A DNA stretch of 64,000 nt from Bactrocera neohumeralis (taxonomy: Eukaryota; Arthropoda; Insecta; Diptera; Tephritidae): contig NC_065922.1 in the NCBI RefSeq assembly GCF_024586455.1, positions 25,168,089-25,232,088 of the forward strand, written 5' to 3'. The first letter of the stretch is position 1. Every line of letters starts with the position of its first letter. Made by a program: the position numbers and the translations under genes. Below are positions 1 to 11,420 of this stretch, piece by piece. Under the pieces are notes generated by a model, which saw only the letters and a program-made list of their open reading frames with translations, had not been told where the DNA came from and did no database searches.

Positions 1-1613
1 ATTAAGCGTTGCAGCCATTAACTAGATAAGAGCGTAGATATGCGAGAGCAACTCATTAAACTGCAAACCCAAACAACAACATATAAACGAGCACACGTTT
101 GGCTTAGATGCCGCGTAGATTCAATTAAATCTTTTCCAGCGGCATTAGCAGAGAATCTGCTTAAAACTCAGCTATTAATAAAAGCGAATAAAAATGAAAA
201 CACACTAAAGAGATGGGGCGAGACAGATAGAGAGGTAGAAAAAATTGAGCGAAAAATTAAAGCAAACAATTAAACGTGCACAAAATAGAAGCAGAAAAAA
301 ATATTTACTGAACCGGGGGGCGTACAATGGATGAGACCCACACAGTGCAAACTGCACTTGACTGTCGGCAAAGTTGCCGCGACGCAGCGCTTATTTATGT
401 GGCTCATCAACGAATTTGTATCTATACAATACGTTTACGGTGTTGTTGTTGTAGTTGTTGCTTTTGTTAATTGAATTTTATGCTCGCATCGTAAATCAGC
501 CGGCAGCGGAGCGATATAGCTTGACATATGTGTATGATAGACATATAAACACAATATATAAACCATGTACATAGCCATGTACACACACATACAAACTTTT
601 CTAGATACATATACATATAGATCTATAGAAAATTTTCCTTTTGTAGCGCAATTGCATTCATTTGCTAAAATTAAATTACATCTGCCGCTGTGATTTTCTA
701 CTTTTTGTGTTGTTGTCATTTTATTTTACCTTTATTATTGTTTTTGTATGTTGTTTAGTGTCATAGCATGTCAATTTTCAGGTGCAACAGCCTACATATG
801 CAATGTAATGCGCATTTAAAGTAAAAAACAAAGTAAACATAACAACAACAACGGCACCTGTGTTGTTAACAGCCGACAAACTCGTGCTCGTAAATATGTG
901 CAACGAGCGCATAAATTCTTTCAAATGGGCCCAACCAACAACACAAACAGTCGTACATGCAACACGTGCTGCGGTGTGAGTGAGCAATTTCACACATACA
1001 TACATACTTGTACAAACATATTGCTAAGTTCATCCGTAGACACGCATGGGATTTTGAAATATTTATGATTTTCAATACAGCGCGAGTGGGGGTTTCACTC
1101 CATAAAATTATGCTGAAGCTTCTGTCACATTCTGGTTATTACAATTATAAACAAGAAACTGAAGGTTTAAAAATAAATTTATTTTAATTAAAACAAGCGG
1201 AAAAAAATCTAAAACATTTCGGTTCCATATCTTCTAAAGGAATCATAGAGTTTAAAATAAAATTGAAAATCGTGATTTCCCTATATCAATCATAATAACA
1301 CTTTGAAAAATATTGACTAGTAACACTAGAATGATACACATCTGACAAGGCTTATAAGAACTCGATAGTATATAGTTTCATAAAAGATATTTTTTCTTCA
1401 TTCAATAACCTTAATTGGACTTGAAAACTGTGATATAGTATCAAACAACGTGACTAAAAAGAATTAATAGTGTCTTTAGAAAAGATGCAAAGTCTAAAAA
1501 AACTTGATGAGGTATCCTCATTTTCCATTTTCTCTCACTGATGTTTACCTACTTGTTTTAGGGCGCCTATGTACGGTTAATGGATTTTTAAGAAGTTCTC
1601 TGAATATATTTTA
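1..1613. other. Non-coding stretch, no gene seen
   Basis: No recognisable gene. The first ~480 bases are mixed-composition sequence with a 77-codon open frame (40-273, +) of low-complexity Lys/Glu/Thr-rich translation that I do not consider coding. Bases 425-470 and 840-855 are TTG/CAA trinucleotide-rich, and 540-620 and 985-1015 contain short CA/TA microsatellite tracts. From about 1100 to 1613 the sequence is AT-rich with nothing I recognise. Confidence 0.5.
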
Positions 1614-2538
1614 AGAGCTTGATAACTTTTTTAAAAAAAAACGCATAAAATTTGCAAAATCTCATCGGTTCTTTATTTGAAACGTTAGATTGGTTCATGA
1701 CATTTACTTTTTGAAGATAATTTCATTTAAATGTTGACCGCGGCTGCGTCTTAGGTGGTCCAATTTTGGGCAACTTTTTCGAGCATTTCGGCCGGAATAG
1801 CCCGAATTTCTTCGGAAATGTTGTCTTCCAAAGCTGGAATAGTTGCTGGCTTATTTCTGTAGACTTTAGACTTGACGTAGCCCCACAAAAAATAGTCTAA
1901 AGGCGTTAAATCGCATGATCTTGGTGGCCAACTTACGGGTCCATTTCTTGAGATGAATTGTTCTCCGAAGTTTTCCCTCAAAATGGCCATAGAATCGCGA
2001 GCTGTGTGGCATGTAGCGCCATCTTGTTGAAACCACATGTCAACCAAGTTCAGTTCTTCCATTTTTGGCAACAAAAAGTTTGTTAGCATCGAACGATAGC
2101 GATCGCCATTCACCGTAACGTTGCGTCCAACAGCATCTTTGAAAAAATATGGTCCAATGATTCCACCAGCGTACAAACCACACCAAACAGTGCATTTTTC
2201 GGGATGCATGGGCAGTTTTTGAACGGCTTCTGGTTGCTCTTCACCCCAAATGCGGCAATTTTGCTTATTTACGTAGCCATTCAACCAGAAATGAGCTTGG
2301 TCACTTGGTCGATTATGTAGACCATAAATCGGACGTAAAGCGCGAAACACATTTCGAACCGAACACTGATTTTGGTAATAAAATTCAATGATTTGCAAGC
2401 GTTGCTCGTTAGTAAGTCTATTCATGATGAAATGTCAAAGCATACTGAGCATCTTTCTCTTTGACACCATGTCTGAAATCCCACGTGATCTGTCAAATAC
2501 TAATGCATGAAAATCCTAACCTCAAAAAAATCACCCGA
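1614..2538 (-). mobile_element. DD41D (rosa-like) Tc1/mariner element, internally deleted
   Basis: A DNA transposon of about 925 bp, flanked by TA dinucleotides at 1612-1613 and 2539-2540. On the minus strand the 5' end begins TCGGGTGATTTTTTTGAGG. The other end reads AGAGCTTGATAACTTTTTT on the plus strand, an imperfect terminal inverted repeat. The interior encodes a Tc1/mariner transposase whose second and third catalytic aspartates are separated by 41 residues, the signature of the rosa (DD41D) subfamily described from tephritid flies. The copy lacks roughly a third of the expected transposase. It is the best-preserved DD41D copy in the window and so probably the youngest. The exact ends are my reading of imperfect repeats. 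Confidence 0.8.
1751..2425 (-). pseudogene. DD41D transposase, in-frame internal deletion, C-terminus frameshifted
   Basis: A 224-codon open frame starting at ATG (residues MNRLTNEQRLQIIEFY). Residues 5-38 form the first helix-turn-helix of the DNA-binding domain. After NRPS (residues 38-41) the protein jumps straight to the DQAHF block carrying the first catalytic Asp (D42). The second helix-turn-helix and linker, about 110-120 residues in the family, are therefore missing without a frame break. D135 lies in QQDGATCHT and D177 in DLTPLDYFLWG, giving the 41-residue spacing. The frame stops at NWTT, yet the usual C-terminus (DHLRRSRGQH...) is readable in another frame just downstream (1683-1755), so a small deletion caused the premature stop. 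All three catalytic residues survive. It could make a truncated protein but is unlikely to bind its own ends normally. Confidence 0.82.
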
Positions 2539-2821
2539 TACATAGGTTCGGAGGGTTGGCATCCCAACATCAAATCAGACTAAATTTGAAAGCATATTGT
2601 TACACTACAAACTTGCATTCATCCGCTCATCAACTCTCCAATTTCTATGTAAGCATTCTTCGTTCCGCTTCGACCCAAACCTAGGTTAAAATTTTGTCTA
2701 TATCTACGATAATAGAGAACACAGTGCTCGTAAAGTGAGATTCAGTACTATGTTTATTGAAATCGCTGGCATTAAGGAGAACAAAACGTACATAAGACGC
2801 AGTGTAACGGTTTTCAACAAA

Positions 2822-3438
2822 TCTAATTTTTTATTGTATTATTAAATTCTACCATACCTCTAGAATATGGTCCTAATTTTTCAAGTTGATCCGAATAATA
2901 GTTTCGGGGATACAGCCTTGAGAACTTGTGCGCTCGGCTATACTAAGTGCGCCGTCTTTAAAAACGTTTTTCTCGAAACTGTAATTTTGAAGTCGGTTCG
3001 CAAAATTTCTCAAGAACATTCTCGGGACTTGGACCAAGGATTTTTTCCGATTAGAACTATTAAAAAAAAATTTCACGAAATTTTCACTGAAATTTAAATT
3101 TTTTGTAAAAATGTCTGCCAAAAATCAAATTTTCAGATTTTCTAAATACTTTCGTCCAAGTTCTAAGTTAAGGGTTTAACCAAAACAGGTTTTTTTCACT
3201 TTAGATGAACCTGTAAGGAGTTATCTTGCCAACACGGGCGCATCTTTTTTCCGTCGTTGGAAATGGCGTCGTAATGGCCAAGTTTGAAATATTTTTTTCC
3301 AAAAATTTCAGAATTTTTTAGTTTTTTGTGTATGTTTGTAACAATAAAAAATTTTAATAAAATATTTCGTGTTTTAGATGAGAAAAAAAATTTTAAAAAA
3401 TACTGATTTTTAAACGAGGAAAGCCATGTAAACCCTTA
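2822..3438 (+). mobile_element. M1 miniature element copy, 5' end worn
   Basis: One of five copies in this window of a non-coding repeat that I call M1. It shares with the 15.4, 18.1 and 48.5 kb copies the blocks 'ACACCTCTAGAATATTGTCC', 'AAGTTGATCCGAATAATAG', 'CCTGTAAGGAGTTATCCTGC' and 'AACAATAAAAAATTCTAATA' (approximate in each copy). The 3' end reads GAGGAAAGCCATGTAAACCCTTAAG, matching the right terminal repeat. The left terminal repeat is not recognisable. Short open frames in both strands inside it are not conserved between copies and are not genes. Confidence 0.7.
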
Positions 3439-5410
3439 AGAAACAAAGAAACAAAATTGTTTGAATTGTGGTATTCTTCAGACAACAAGACCTAAAATAC
3501 ATTAAAGTTTAAAGCCAATATGAAGTTATTGTTATGAAACGTGTTTATTTAAAACCATTTTAACCAACTTTCCAAAAAAAAAAAACATAATTTTTGGCAG
3601 TATTTTTCATGAAAATTATTTTTCGTTGCGCAAAAATTGCCTTCCATTATTAATATTTCGACGACTCTGACAATTAAGGTAGCCAAACATATGTACATAC
3701 ATACATACATATGTATATACAAGTATCTCACAGATAATCAACAATCGACAGTTCAAATGTTTCACGAGGGGTTGTGTGTTCTTTTTTAAATATTTTATTT
3801 TTCTTTTTTGCTTTTTATGTGTCTTTGTTGACCTCCTTTGCCTGCAGTGAACAATTCACCTATTCACCAATTCACCAACTCACCGGCGATCGAGTAGTTC
3901 TATTTGTGTGCTTGTCTTCTAGTGCGTTTGTGTACTCGTACATTTGCGTGTACAAGAACTCAGTTTTGAACAGAAATTTTATTTGTTGTTATTTGTGTTG
4001 GCAGACAACACTATTTGCTTAATTTTTAATTTACCGATTATGTACATACATATACTTTACGTACATGCATTTATATATTATATTTACTTATGTTTTCATT
4101 TAAGCTAGATAATCTAGTTTTCCTCACAGAATATTGAAAATAGTCAATTCGAATATTTTAGGTATAAATATCACTTTTGTGCATGATCCCAAAATTAACA
4201 CACGATTCAAATTTGGCGCCATTTCAATTAGTTTTGAATTCGAAGTTAAATTTCCGCCTTTTCCGACCGTATTTTGTAAGAAATTTTCGAACTGTGTCCA
4301 CCAAGCTTTCATTATTTTTGAAATATTGTTCCATAATAAATAGACGTTGTTCTATCGCGTAACGCTCCATGTTTACTAAGCCTAAACTGTCAACTGTCGA
4401 TTTGTTTCTTTAGGGTTGTCAACACTTTCACCTTACAAATGACGGCAAATTTAAAATAAAAGATTTTCAAAGTGAAGTGAAGTGAGTAGAATTTTTCGAA
4501 ATCTTCCAACTTATGCAGATAATGAAATTTACTGGCACAAATTCGCAATAAAAATTTAGTTTTCTTCTGACATGTGAAAATGATAGAAAAATCCCTATCT
4601 ATGCCAACTTTCGGCACAACATGTCAATAAATCTATATTTACTTGGCATTCAAATATAGTACATACCCACATATGTTTTTATGTATGTTTCACAGTTTTT
4701 ATTTTTAGTGCCGAATAATCTCACTTGAACTTATTTCAAAAAACCCTGACATCGCTGAAACTAATTGCTAAATTTTATGCGCTAAATCTGTCTGTATGGG
4801 TCGATACCCTGTAGAAATGAGATAACATGGACGAATGAGACATACATACTTATGTACATATATAAATATAGTCATTAAGTAAGTCTAGTGTGAGCTAAAT
4901 TGAAGGAAATATTAAAATTTGAGAGAAATATTTATTTTTTTCATAAAAAATTGCAATTTCTTAATTTTTTCTCAACAGGATCATAAACTCAAAGTTCATT
5001 TTTAAATGCTGCATAGTGCTTAAATTTGGCGTTTCCTTGACGCTTGAGATGAAAAATAATCAAAATAAAATTTGTGTGTTGAAACTGTTATTGACATTCG
5101 TCGCCAAAAATTATTTAGCAAACTTTGCCAAGTGCATGTAAAATTAGAAATTATTTGCGAATGTATGAGTGCATATGCACAATGTGTCACGAGATATAAG
5201 AATTGCATCACTGTGCAAATTTTTATATTGAAAATTATTTTTTTAAGAACTGAAAATGTTTTTAAGTGATATATGGAAAGTATATTATCATCCTTGGATA
5301 ACTTTCGAATTTTCAAATTTTGGAAAGTAAAACTGATTAGGGGGAAAAAAATTTGAAAGCATGACTAATTCATGAGCTTAGGAAAAGCACAGACGTATGT
5401 ACATATAAGT
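3439..5410. other. AT-rich non-coding stretch
   Basis: No gene recognised. It contains a TACA/TATG microsatellite (3690-3722), a short tandem of ATTCACC-like heptamers (about 3850-3883), a second microsatellite tract (4040-4070) and a tract at 4840-4870. The motif CGTCGCCAAAAATTA at 5097-5111 recurs at the start of the R3 copy near 45.06 kb, so this part may hold repeat-derived sequence. Confidence 0.4.
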
Positions 5411-5414
5411 ATAC

Positions 5415-5685
5415 TTGTATATATCGTCAAATAAAACGCAAAATAATGAAATACCACTTTTCATAAGTTTACAGACGAAGGAAAAACGTTATAATAAAAA
5501 CCACTCATATGAGAAATTTTGAGTTTTGGTTATAAAATGGTTATATATAGGTTATCATACACTTATATTTGAACCAAAATTTGAGTTTTGGTTATATAAT
5601 GGTTATTATATGTTACAGCGATTTTCGATTTGTTTTTCATGATACGCTGTTTTGCAGTTTAGGTGACGATATAGAAAAATTTGTT
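5415..5685 (+). repeat. R3 dispersed repeat, copy 1
   Basis: This segment matches sequence flanking the mariner at 45-46.5 kb. Shared blocks are CACTTTTCATAAGTTTACAG (here) against CACTTTTCAAAGTTTACAG, GAGTTTTGGTTATAAAATGG against GAGTTTTGGCTATAAAATGG, and GATACGCTGTTTTGCAGTTT against GATACGTTGTTTTACATTTT, in the same order. This copy carries an internal near-duplication of the GAGTTTTGGTTATA block (5520-5545 and 5582-5605, ~63-bp offset). It is non-coding and its class is unknown. Confidence 0.6.
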
Positions 5686-7020
5686 CAATTACTGTAAGGG
5701 ATAACATTATATTTTTCTAGTTTTATGATCTAAAAGCCCAAAAATCAGCTTTCCAAGTTGCAAGTGACACATTACACTATTTGCCATAAACAACTGTTTT
5801 TCTTGGTGTTGCACCAAACAAATTTTTTTCGAAAAGTTGAGTATAAGTAAAAAAAATAATTTCCCCGTTTTCGATGTTAGCCTCCAAATCTAAATATTAT
5901 CCTTCGAAGTCCGAAATTGAACTTAGTTCAAACACTTTTATTAATTACAGGATGAAAATTACTAAAAGAGTAAAAATATTAATTCTATTTTCTAATTTTT
6001 CCTATATTTTCAATGATGTGTAATTTTTTTTATCAGGCTTCTATGACAGATACTATATTATAATTATTACGCTAAAAATCGAGAAATTTTCTGCTCTCAT
6101 TTCTCATTAACGCACTTTTATTATCAGTAAACAATTTCAAATCATACCTGCAAATAAATCAAAAGTTATTTATGAAGTAATTTCTTGATTTCAGAAATTA
6201 TATCACCTTTTAAATGTTTCAACTCATCATTTTATAGCACCACTGAAGAGCCTTTTGCATCACTCTTAAACCAAGCTAGCTGCTGTTCTAGAAGCGTAAT
6301 CCCAAAAGTGATTCGGCACTTTATACTGATAAGAAAGCAAAAAAAAACGCAAATAAGCATCTCACATCTCCGACGATCCGCGACAAAAAATTACTTCGCC
6401 GATAAGAAAACCGCGTGAGATCATGTGCAAATTATTTTTATTTTCTTTCACCTTAATAATTAAGCTGAATCAAAAAGCAAACAACGTACATACATACATA
6501 TGTACATATGTATGTTTTATTAGCTCTAAGGCAAACAACGGGCAATGCGACAATTATGAACTCAATTATGATGACTATTTCTTATTTCTATGATATTATT
6601 ATCACTTTATAATAAGTGTATTTGTATAGGAAGGAGAGAGGAATGCATATGGTAAGTGGTCAAATATTTATTAAATGATTATTATTATAAAAAAAAAATA
6701 TTATTAACATAGTCAAAGTTTATTTTTCATAAAAATATAAAAAATATTAAAATTTACAAAATTAAAAAAATAATAATTTTTTTTAAATTATAAAAAAAAA
6801 ATGTTTTAAATATTTTCCTTTATATTAAATATTATTCTTTGAATTAAAATTTAAAAAATAAAAAAGAAAATCAAAATTTTAAAAATTATAAAAAAATGCT
6901 TAAAATAAAGGAAAATATATTTTATGAATATTTTTACTTCAAAAAGATATTTGAGCTTTTTCACAAAATACCTCCAAATAAAGGGATTTAATCTTCCTGT
7001 TTTTCTTTACTTTTCCACAT
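5686..7020. other. AT-rich non-coding stretch with low-complexity tract
   Basis: No gene recognised. A 77-codon open frame at 6185-6418 (+) has no family resemblance I can see. An ACATACATATGTACATATG microsatellite lies at 6487-6516. Bases 6660-6960 are almost pure A/T low-complexity sequence. Confidence 0.4.
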
Positions 7021-7024
7021 CCAC

Positions 7025-7272
7025 AAATGTCGCGAAGTTTTCACTGATATTTTAATTTTTTTTGTAAAAATATCCTCCAAAAATCAATGTTCTGTTTCCT
7101 TCCCCCTTCGGCTGAGTTTAAAATATTTTTCTTTTTTCAAAAATTGCAGAACTTCTTTGTTAATAATGTAAGTTTTTAACAATAAAAAATTCTAATAAAA
7201 TATTTAATTTTTTATCTGAGAAAAAATTGTGGAAAAAAGGCTGATTTTACCCGAGGAAACCCATGTAACCAA
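7025..7272 (+). mobile_element. M1 miniature element, 3' fragment
   Basis: The right-hand ~250 bp of the M1 element: TGTCGCGAAGTTTTCACTG, a CCAAAAATC block, AACAATAAAAAATTCTAATA, then CCCGAGGAAACCCATGTAAC at the right terminus. The left half is absent and the flanking TTAA is degraded (CCAATTAA). Confidence 0.65.
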
Positions 7273-8460
7273 TTAAAAATAATAAAAATTACTCATATTT
7301 CAATAATGTTGAGACTTATATGCATTAATAAATATTTCAATTAAAATATTTTTCATAATTTTTATTTCTGTTATACGACGCGTGTCTTTTTAATTATTAA
7401 ATTGTGCTATTTTATCTTGAGAATATTTCATGAAACATTATGCTAAATGTTTTATGCAAATAATTGTTCAAAACTACACACTGTGCAACGCTCTGACATT
7501 CGATAAGGAACAGAAATAAAAACTTAATTATTTATCATGTCTGTATCAAGCAGAAAATATTAGCATAGCTTAAATTAAAAAGCGCCATGCTCACCAGCTT
7601 GCTAACGTCAATACAAAGGTACATACATACATATGCATACAAAAATATAGTAAACAAACTATATAAAAATCCGCATGTGCGTACGAAATTGCAGCTAAGT
7701 CCAAACAAATACGGAAAAATCCATGTCAAGAAATTATTTGAGGGTAAACTCGAGCGAACGCGTTTATGACTTATTAGGCCAAGTACTTGAAAAGACGGGT
7801 AGCCAATGACGCTTGAAGTTGAATTAAAAAACCATTAGAAGGCTAAAAATGGAAACTGCAAATGAGCACAGAGTACGACAATGGCACAAAATTTATAAAT
7901 ATTGACCAACCCACATAATTGTGTATAAATATCTAAAAGACCACATACATATGTATAAGTGGGAAGAAAATTTGTAAAAATAATTTTATTATCTTTGCAT
8001 ATAACGGTAATGTCGCTTATCGTAAACTTTATATAATTGAAGTGAAGACAATTCATAAAGGAAATGATAAATGAGCTGTGATATGTGATTAAAAAGAACA
8101 GCAACAACAAAATATTTCTATGGTAATGAGCTTTTGTAAGCGATGGCGTCATTTAGATACAAGGAAAATCTAAGAATACATATTTAGTTTAAGTCTTTGT
8201 TATAACATAATAATAAGAATAGCTGTCATCGATTTGCCAAGCGTTCCTCTGCAGCAAATCGAACAAACTATACCAGATGATCAAACAAACGAGTAGCACT
8301 TATGGTGCAACCCTGCACTAGCATTTCTTTTGACGCATGTGTAATAATGTAATGATTCCAAAAATTTTATCAAAATGTATTGCAATAACAAATAGCTAAG
8401 CAGAATTTTTGTAAAAGTGCTAGAGTCGATGGAAAAGCAATTTTATATTTATATCATCTG
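7273..8460. other. AT-rich non-coding stretch
   Basis: Nothing gene-like recognised. A CATACATACATATGCATAC microsatellite lies at 7622-7641. The small open frames in this interval overlap the microsatellite or have low-complexity translations. Confidence 0.4.
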
Positions 8461-8985
8461 ATCAAATTTGACCCGGACTGATCTATTTAAACTGCGCCTT
8501 CAAACCGAAACGGAAAATATTTTTCCTTACATTACATAATTTTTTTAATGTTCGTGTAACTTTTGATTTCTGCCAAGTAGAGGTTGCAAAAGAGATGTTT
8601 AACAAAGTATCCGAGATGACGAGACGTGGTTTTATGAATATGACGTCGAAACAGTGCAACAATCTAGCCAATGGCGCTCCAAAAATGACTCGAAGACCAT
8701 TTCAGCTGAGCCTTGAAACAAGTGTATGGAGAATTGGTTTAAGACTTGGTATTATTTTATAGGCTCAGGAGTCAATTTTTGAAAGCCATAAAAAAATTTG
8801 TGAAAACGTGAATTCACTGAAAAGGAATTTTTTAAAACATACTTTTGGTATGGAATTATTTTTGTAGCTAGACCGTATACATATACAGTTTCAAGAGCGT
8901 GACTCACATTTTCAGAGGAAAAATTGAAGGTAAAGGATTACAAAGCCATCAAAGGAGTTCAACATATTGATTTGGATTGTCATGG
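8461..8985 (+). mobile_element. Mariner (Tc1/mariner) relic, internally deleted
   Basis: The left boundary region carries GATCAAATTTGACCCGGAC followed by ATTTAAACTGCGC, shared with the relic at 26.2 kb. At 8614-8712 the plus strand reads DDETWFYEYDVETVQQ then SSQWRSKNDS, the mariner block around the first catalytic Asp. At about 8727-8780 it reads MENWFKTW...FIGSG, the typical mariner C-terminus. The blocks for the second and third catalytic Asp are missing, so this is an internally deleted, stop-containing fossil. The same family appears at 10.5-11.4 kb. Confidence 0.75.
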
Positions 8986-10365
8986 TATTAAAGATTAAGT
9001 AGATTATAGGTTTATGAATAAACTAATAAAATTCTTAAATCTCACAGTTCGAGGTATACTATATCAAATATGAAAAATATGTTACATTTTTTGTAATCCT
9101 ATTGATCTACACCTAGTCCTCTTAAAATGTCACTATCTGATTTACAAATGAAATATTGCCTCTCTAATACAAGATCCACAACAACAACATGACCTAAAAC
9201 TCCATTGCCGCATCTAGCAATTCTCATAACCGATGATTTCTTCAATTAATTTCCGCGCAAGCCTACATTTTACTTATGATTGTACTTCATCATTGTCAGT
9301 TTTCCGCCGCTCACTCAGCTTTTTCCAGCTAAATTTAATTTACATCCTCACATCTTCATTATGTTGCGCAGTTCGCAGTTGGACAAAAGGCCCACTTTTT
9401 TCGGTTTGTCATTGCTTCTTCGTTTTTTTGTTTTTTTGTTGTACCAATCATCATTGATGCCTACACTGTCATCTAAAGCTTGATTGTATCAAATCGATGA
9501 CTTGGCATTCACCACTCGCCGCTGGATGTGTGCATGCACCAGCTAGCCCGGGTGACCAGCAGTTAAATGGAGTGATGCTCAGCGATAAATTGTGCGCGCA
9601 GTGGACAGGAAATGCAGTCGCCTACTGAAGGTTGGTAAGGTGGCTGAGCAAACTACAAGCAAATAAACAAAAAAAAATCTCGGTTTCTACCTGCTGCACC
9701 TTTGTGGTTATTGTCCGGCAAAATGGTTACGTGGTAAGAACATTTAGAATTGACAAACAAAAAACGAAGTAGAATTGTCTTCTAAACATGTATTTCCTGT
9801 TGCAGAACAACAACAAATCGACCGAGACGATTACCACGCGTTTATTGCGTTTCCTCCCTTTTCCCGTAGGAGTTCTCTTCTCTCTGACTTTCTATGCATC
9901 ACGTACTATGGTTGTGTGGAAAGATTTGTTCCTACGCATTTTTAATTTTAAAAATTCTCTTTCAAATCGTTTTGTGTTACATATGCTTTCAAATTTATTG
10001 ACGTATGCATGTATTTACAAAAATGTGACATGTGAACCAACAAATTAATATGTAGCCAAATATATGAAGGTGTGGCATACAACAAAATTATGCTATTCGT
10101 GGATATTATTTAGAATATAAGAATACACTCTTGGAAAAAAATAATTTTATCGACCACATGCGACCTAAATTATTACACACAACTCTTCATTTTCGATTAA
10201 CAGTATAAAATGGCTTAAGTTTCTAAAGCCATAACATGCCCCCAATTGATAAAATTATTTATTGTTATCTATCTATGTAGAACACCTACAACTATGACAG
10301 ATATCAAAACAAAATTACAGCAATGTAGAAAATATATTAGTAAAAGTTATATATGATATAAATTA
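8986..10365. other. Non-coding stretch with a GC-richer island
   Basis: No gene recognised. From about 9180 to 9790 the composition becomes more balanced (CA/TG-rich, with GC-rich patches near 9530-9660). It looks like older single-copy sequence rather than transposon debris and may be host regulatory DNA. Open frames at 9233-9483 and 9788-10048 have no recognisable domain and no clear exon structure. Confidence 0.4.
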
Positions 10366-10369
10366 AGGT

Positions 10370-11420
10370 GGAAATCAATTTTTGGGGATCTCTTTAAACT
10401 GCGCGGAAACCGAATCGGCAAACAAAGCTTCTGGAACGTCTTCATATATATATATTTTTTTTTTAATTTTTGGGGATCTCTTTATTTTAGTGAATTAGAA
10501 ACAAATTCTCTGGACACTTTTGATTCAATAGTAAAAGAAAAATTCGGACTAGTTTAAATGGCGCGCGGAAAACGGAACCTTTTCCTATATTCGGAATTTG
10601 TTCTCCATATGCCACTTAGAGTTAGTTTGGCAGCCTGTTGTTTAGAAAAGTTTTTCTGGCGATTTTAAGCGTTCATCCTAAAAGACTACAACACCTCATG
10701 GACTATGTAACAACACTATGAATGGCTCATAAGCCTACCAGTCTAATCTAATTAACTTTACAGTTGGACATATTGGCTCAAAATTTTGTGTTTCTAATAG
10801 AATCAAGGCTTTGAAATCTTTGAAAATATTGCAGAACTATTTTAGGAAATATTCTTTATCATGAACACTAGTATTTAAGTGGTACGAAGCATTCAGTGAA
10901 GGTCGTGAAATCATCGAAAACTTGCCTCATGTGAGTCGCACCTTTCACATTGAAAAATTAAAGAAACGTTACATGAAAATCATCGTGTTGGTGTCAAAAA
11001 GATCGCAGAGGATCTAAACAATTCTTACGAATCGACTCAATACATTTTGGTTAATGTTTTGGATATGAGGCTTGTCAATGATAGATTCGTTACAAAATAC
11101 CAAAAATTTTCGCAAGAACAACATCCAGTAAAGATCACAAACGAGATGCTTGACAAAGTGAGTATCCTACACAGTAATGTCGTGAAAAGTGGATTTATGA
11201 ATATGACACCGATGCTGTCCAACAATTTAACAACAACGGTAGTTTATAAATGAGCCGAAATCAAGAAAACCAAAGGAGCGAAGGCCATCCCAGTCAAGGA
11301 TTATAGCAAATGTATGAAAAATTGGATTAAGCTTCGGCATGCTTGTATTGGCTCAGGAGCCTATTTTGATAGCGATATAATTTTTTGTTATTCCGGATCT
11401 ACTTTGATCAAATGGTAATC
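10370..11420 (+). mobile_element. Mariner relic, badly broken
   Basis: Subterminal motifs of the 8.5-kb mariner family occur twice at the left (CTCTTTAAACTGCGCGGAAA near 10393 and GTTTAAATGGCGCGCGGAAA near 10552), suggesting a rearranged or duplicated end. Coding traces on the plus strand are KWYEAFSEGREIIENLPH (about 10875-10928, the linker after the HTH domain), a block ending NVLDMRLV near 11055-11080, QEQHPVKITNEMLDKVS near 11107-11162, and the C-terminal KCMENWIKLRHACIGSG near 11309-11360. The catalytic core is deleted and stops and frameshifts are frequent. Confidence 0.72.

Noticed and set aside
40..273. 77-codon open frame at the start of the window
   Set aside because: Lys/Glu/Thr-rich low-complexity translation, no domain, no initiation or splice context; most likely non-coding.
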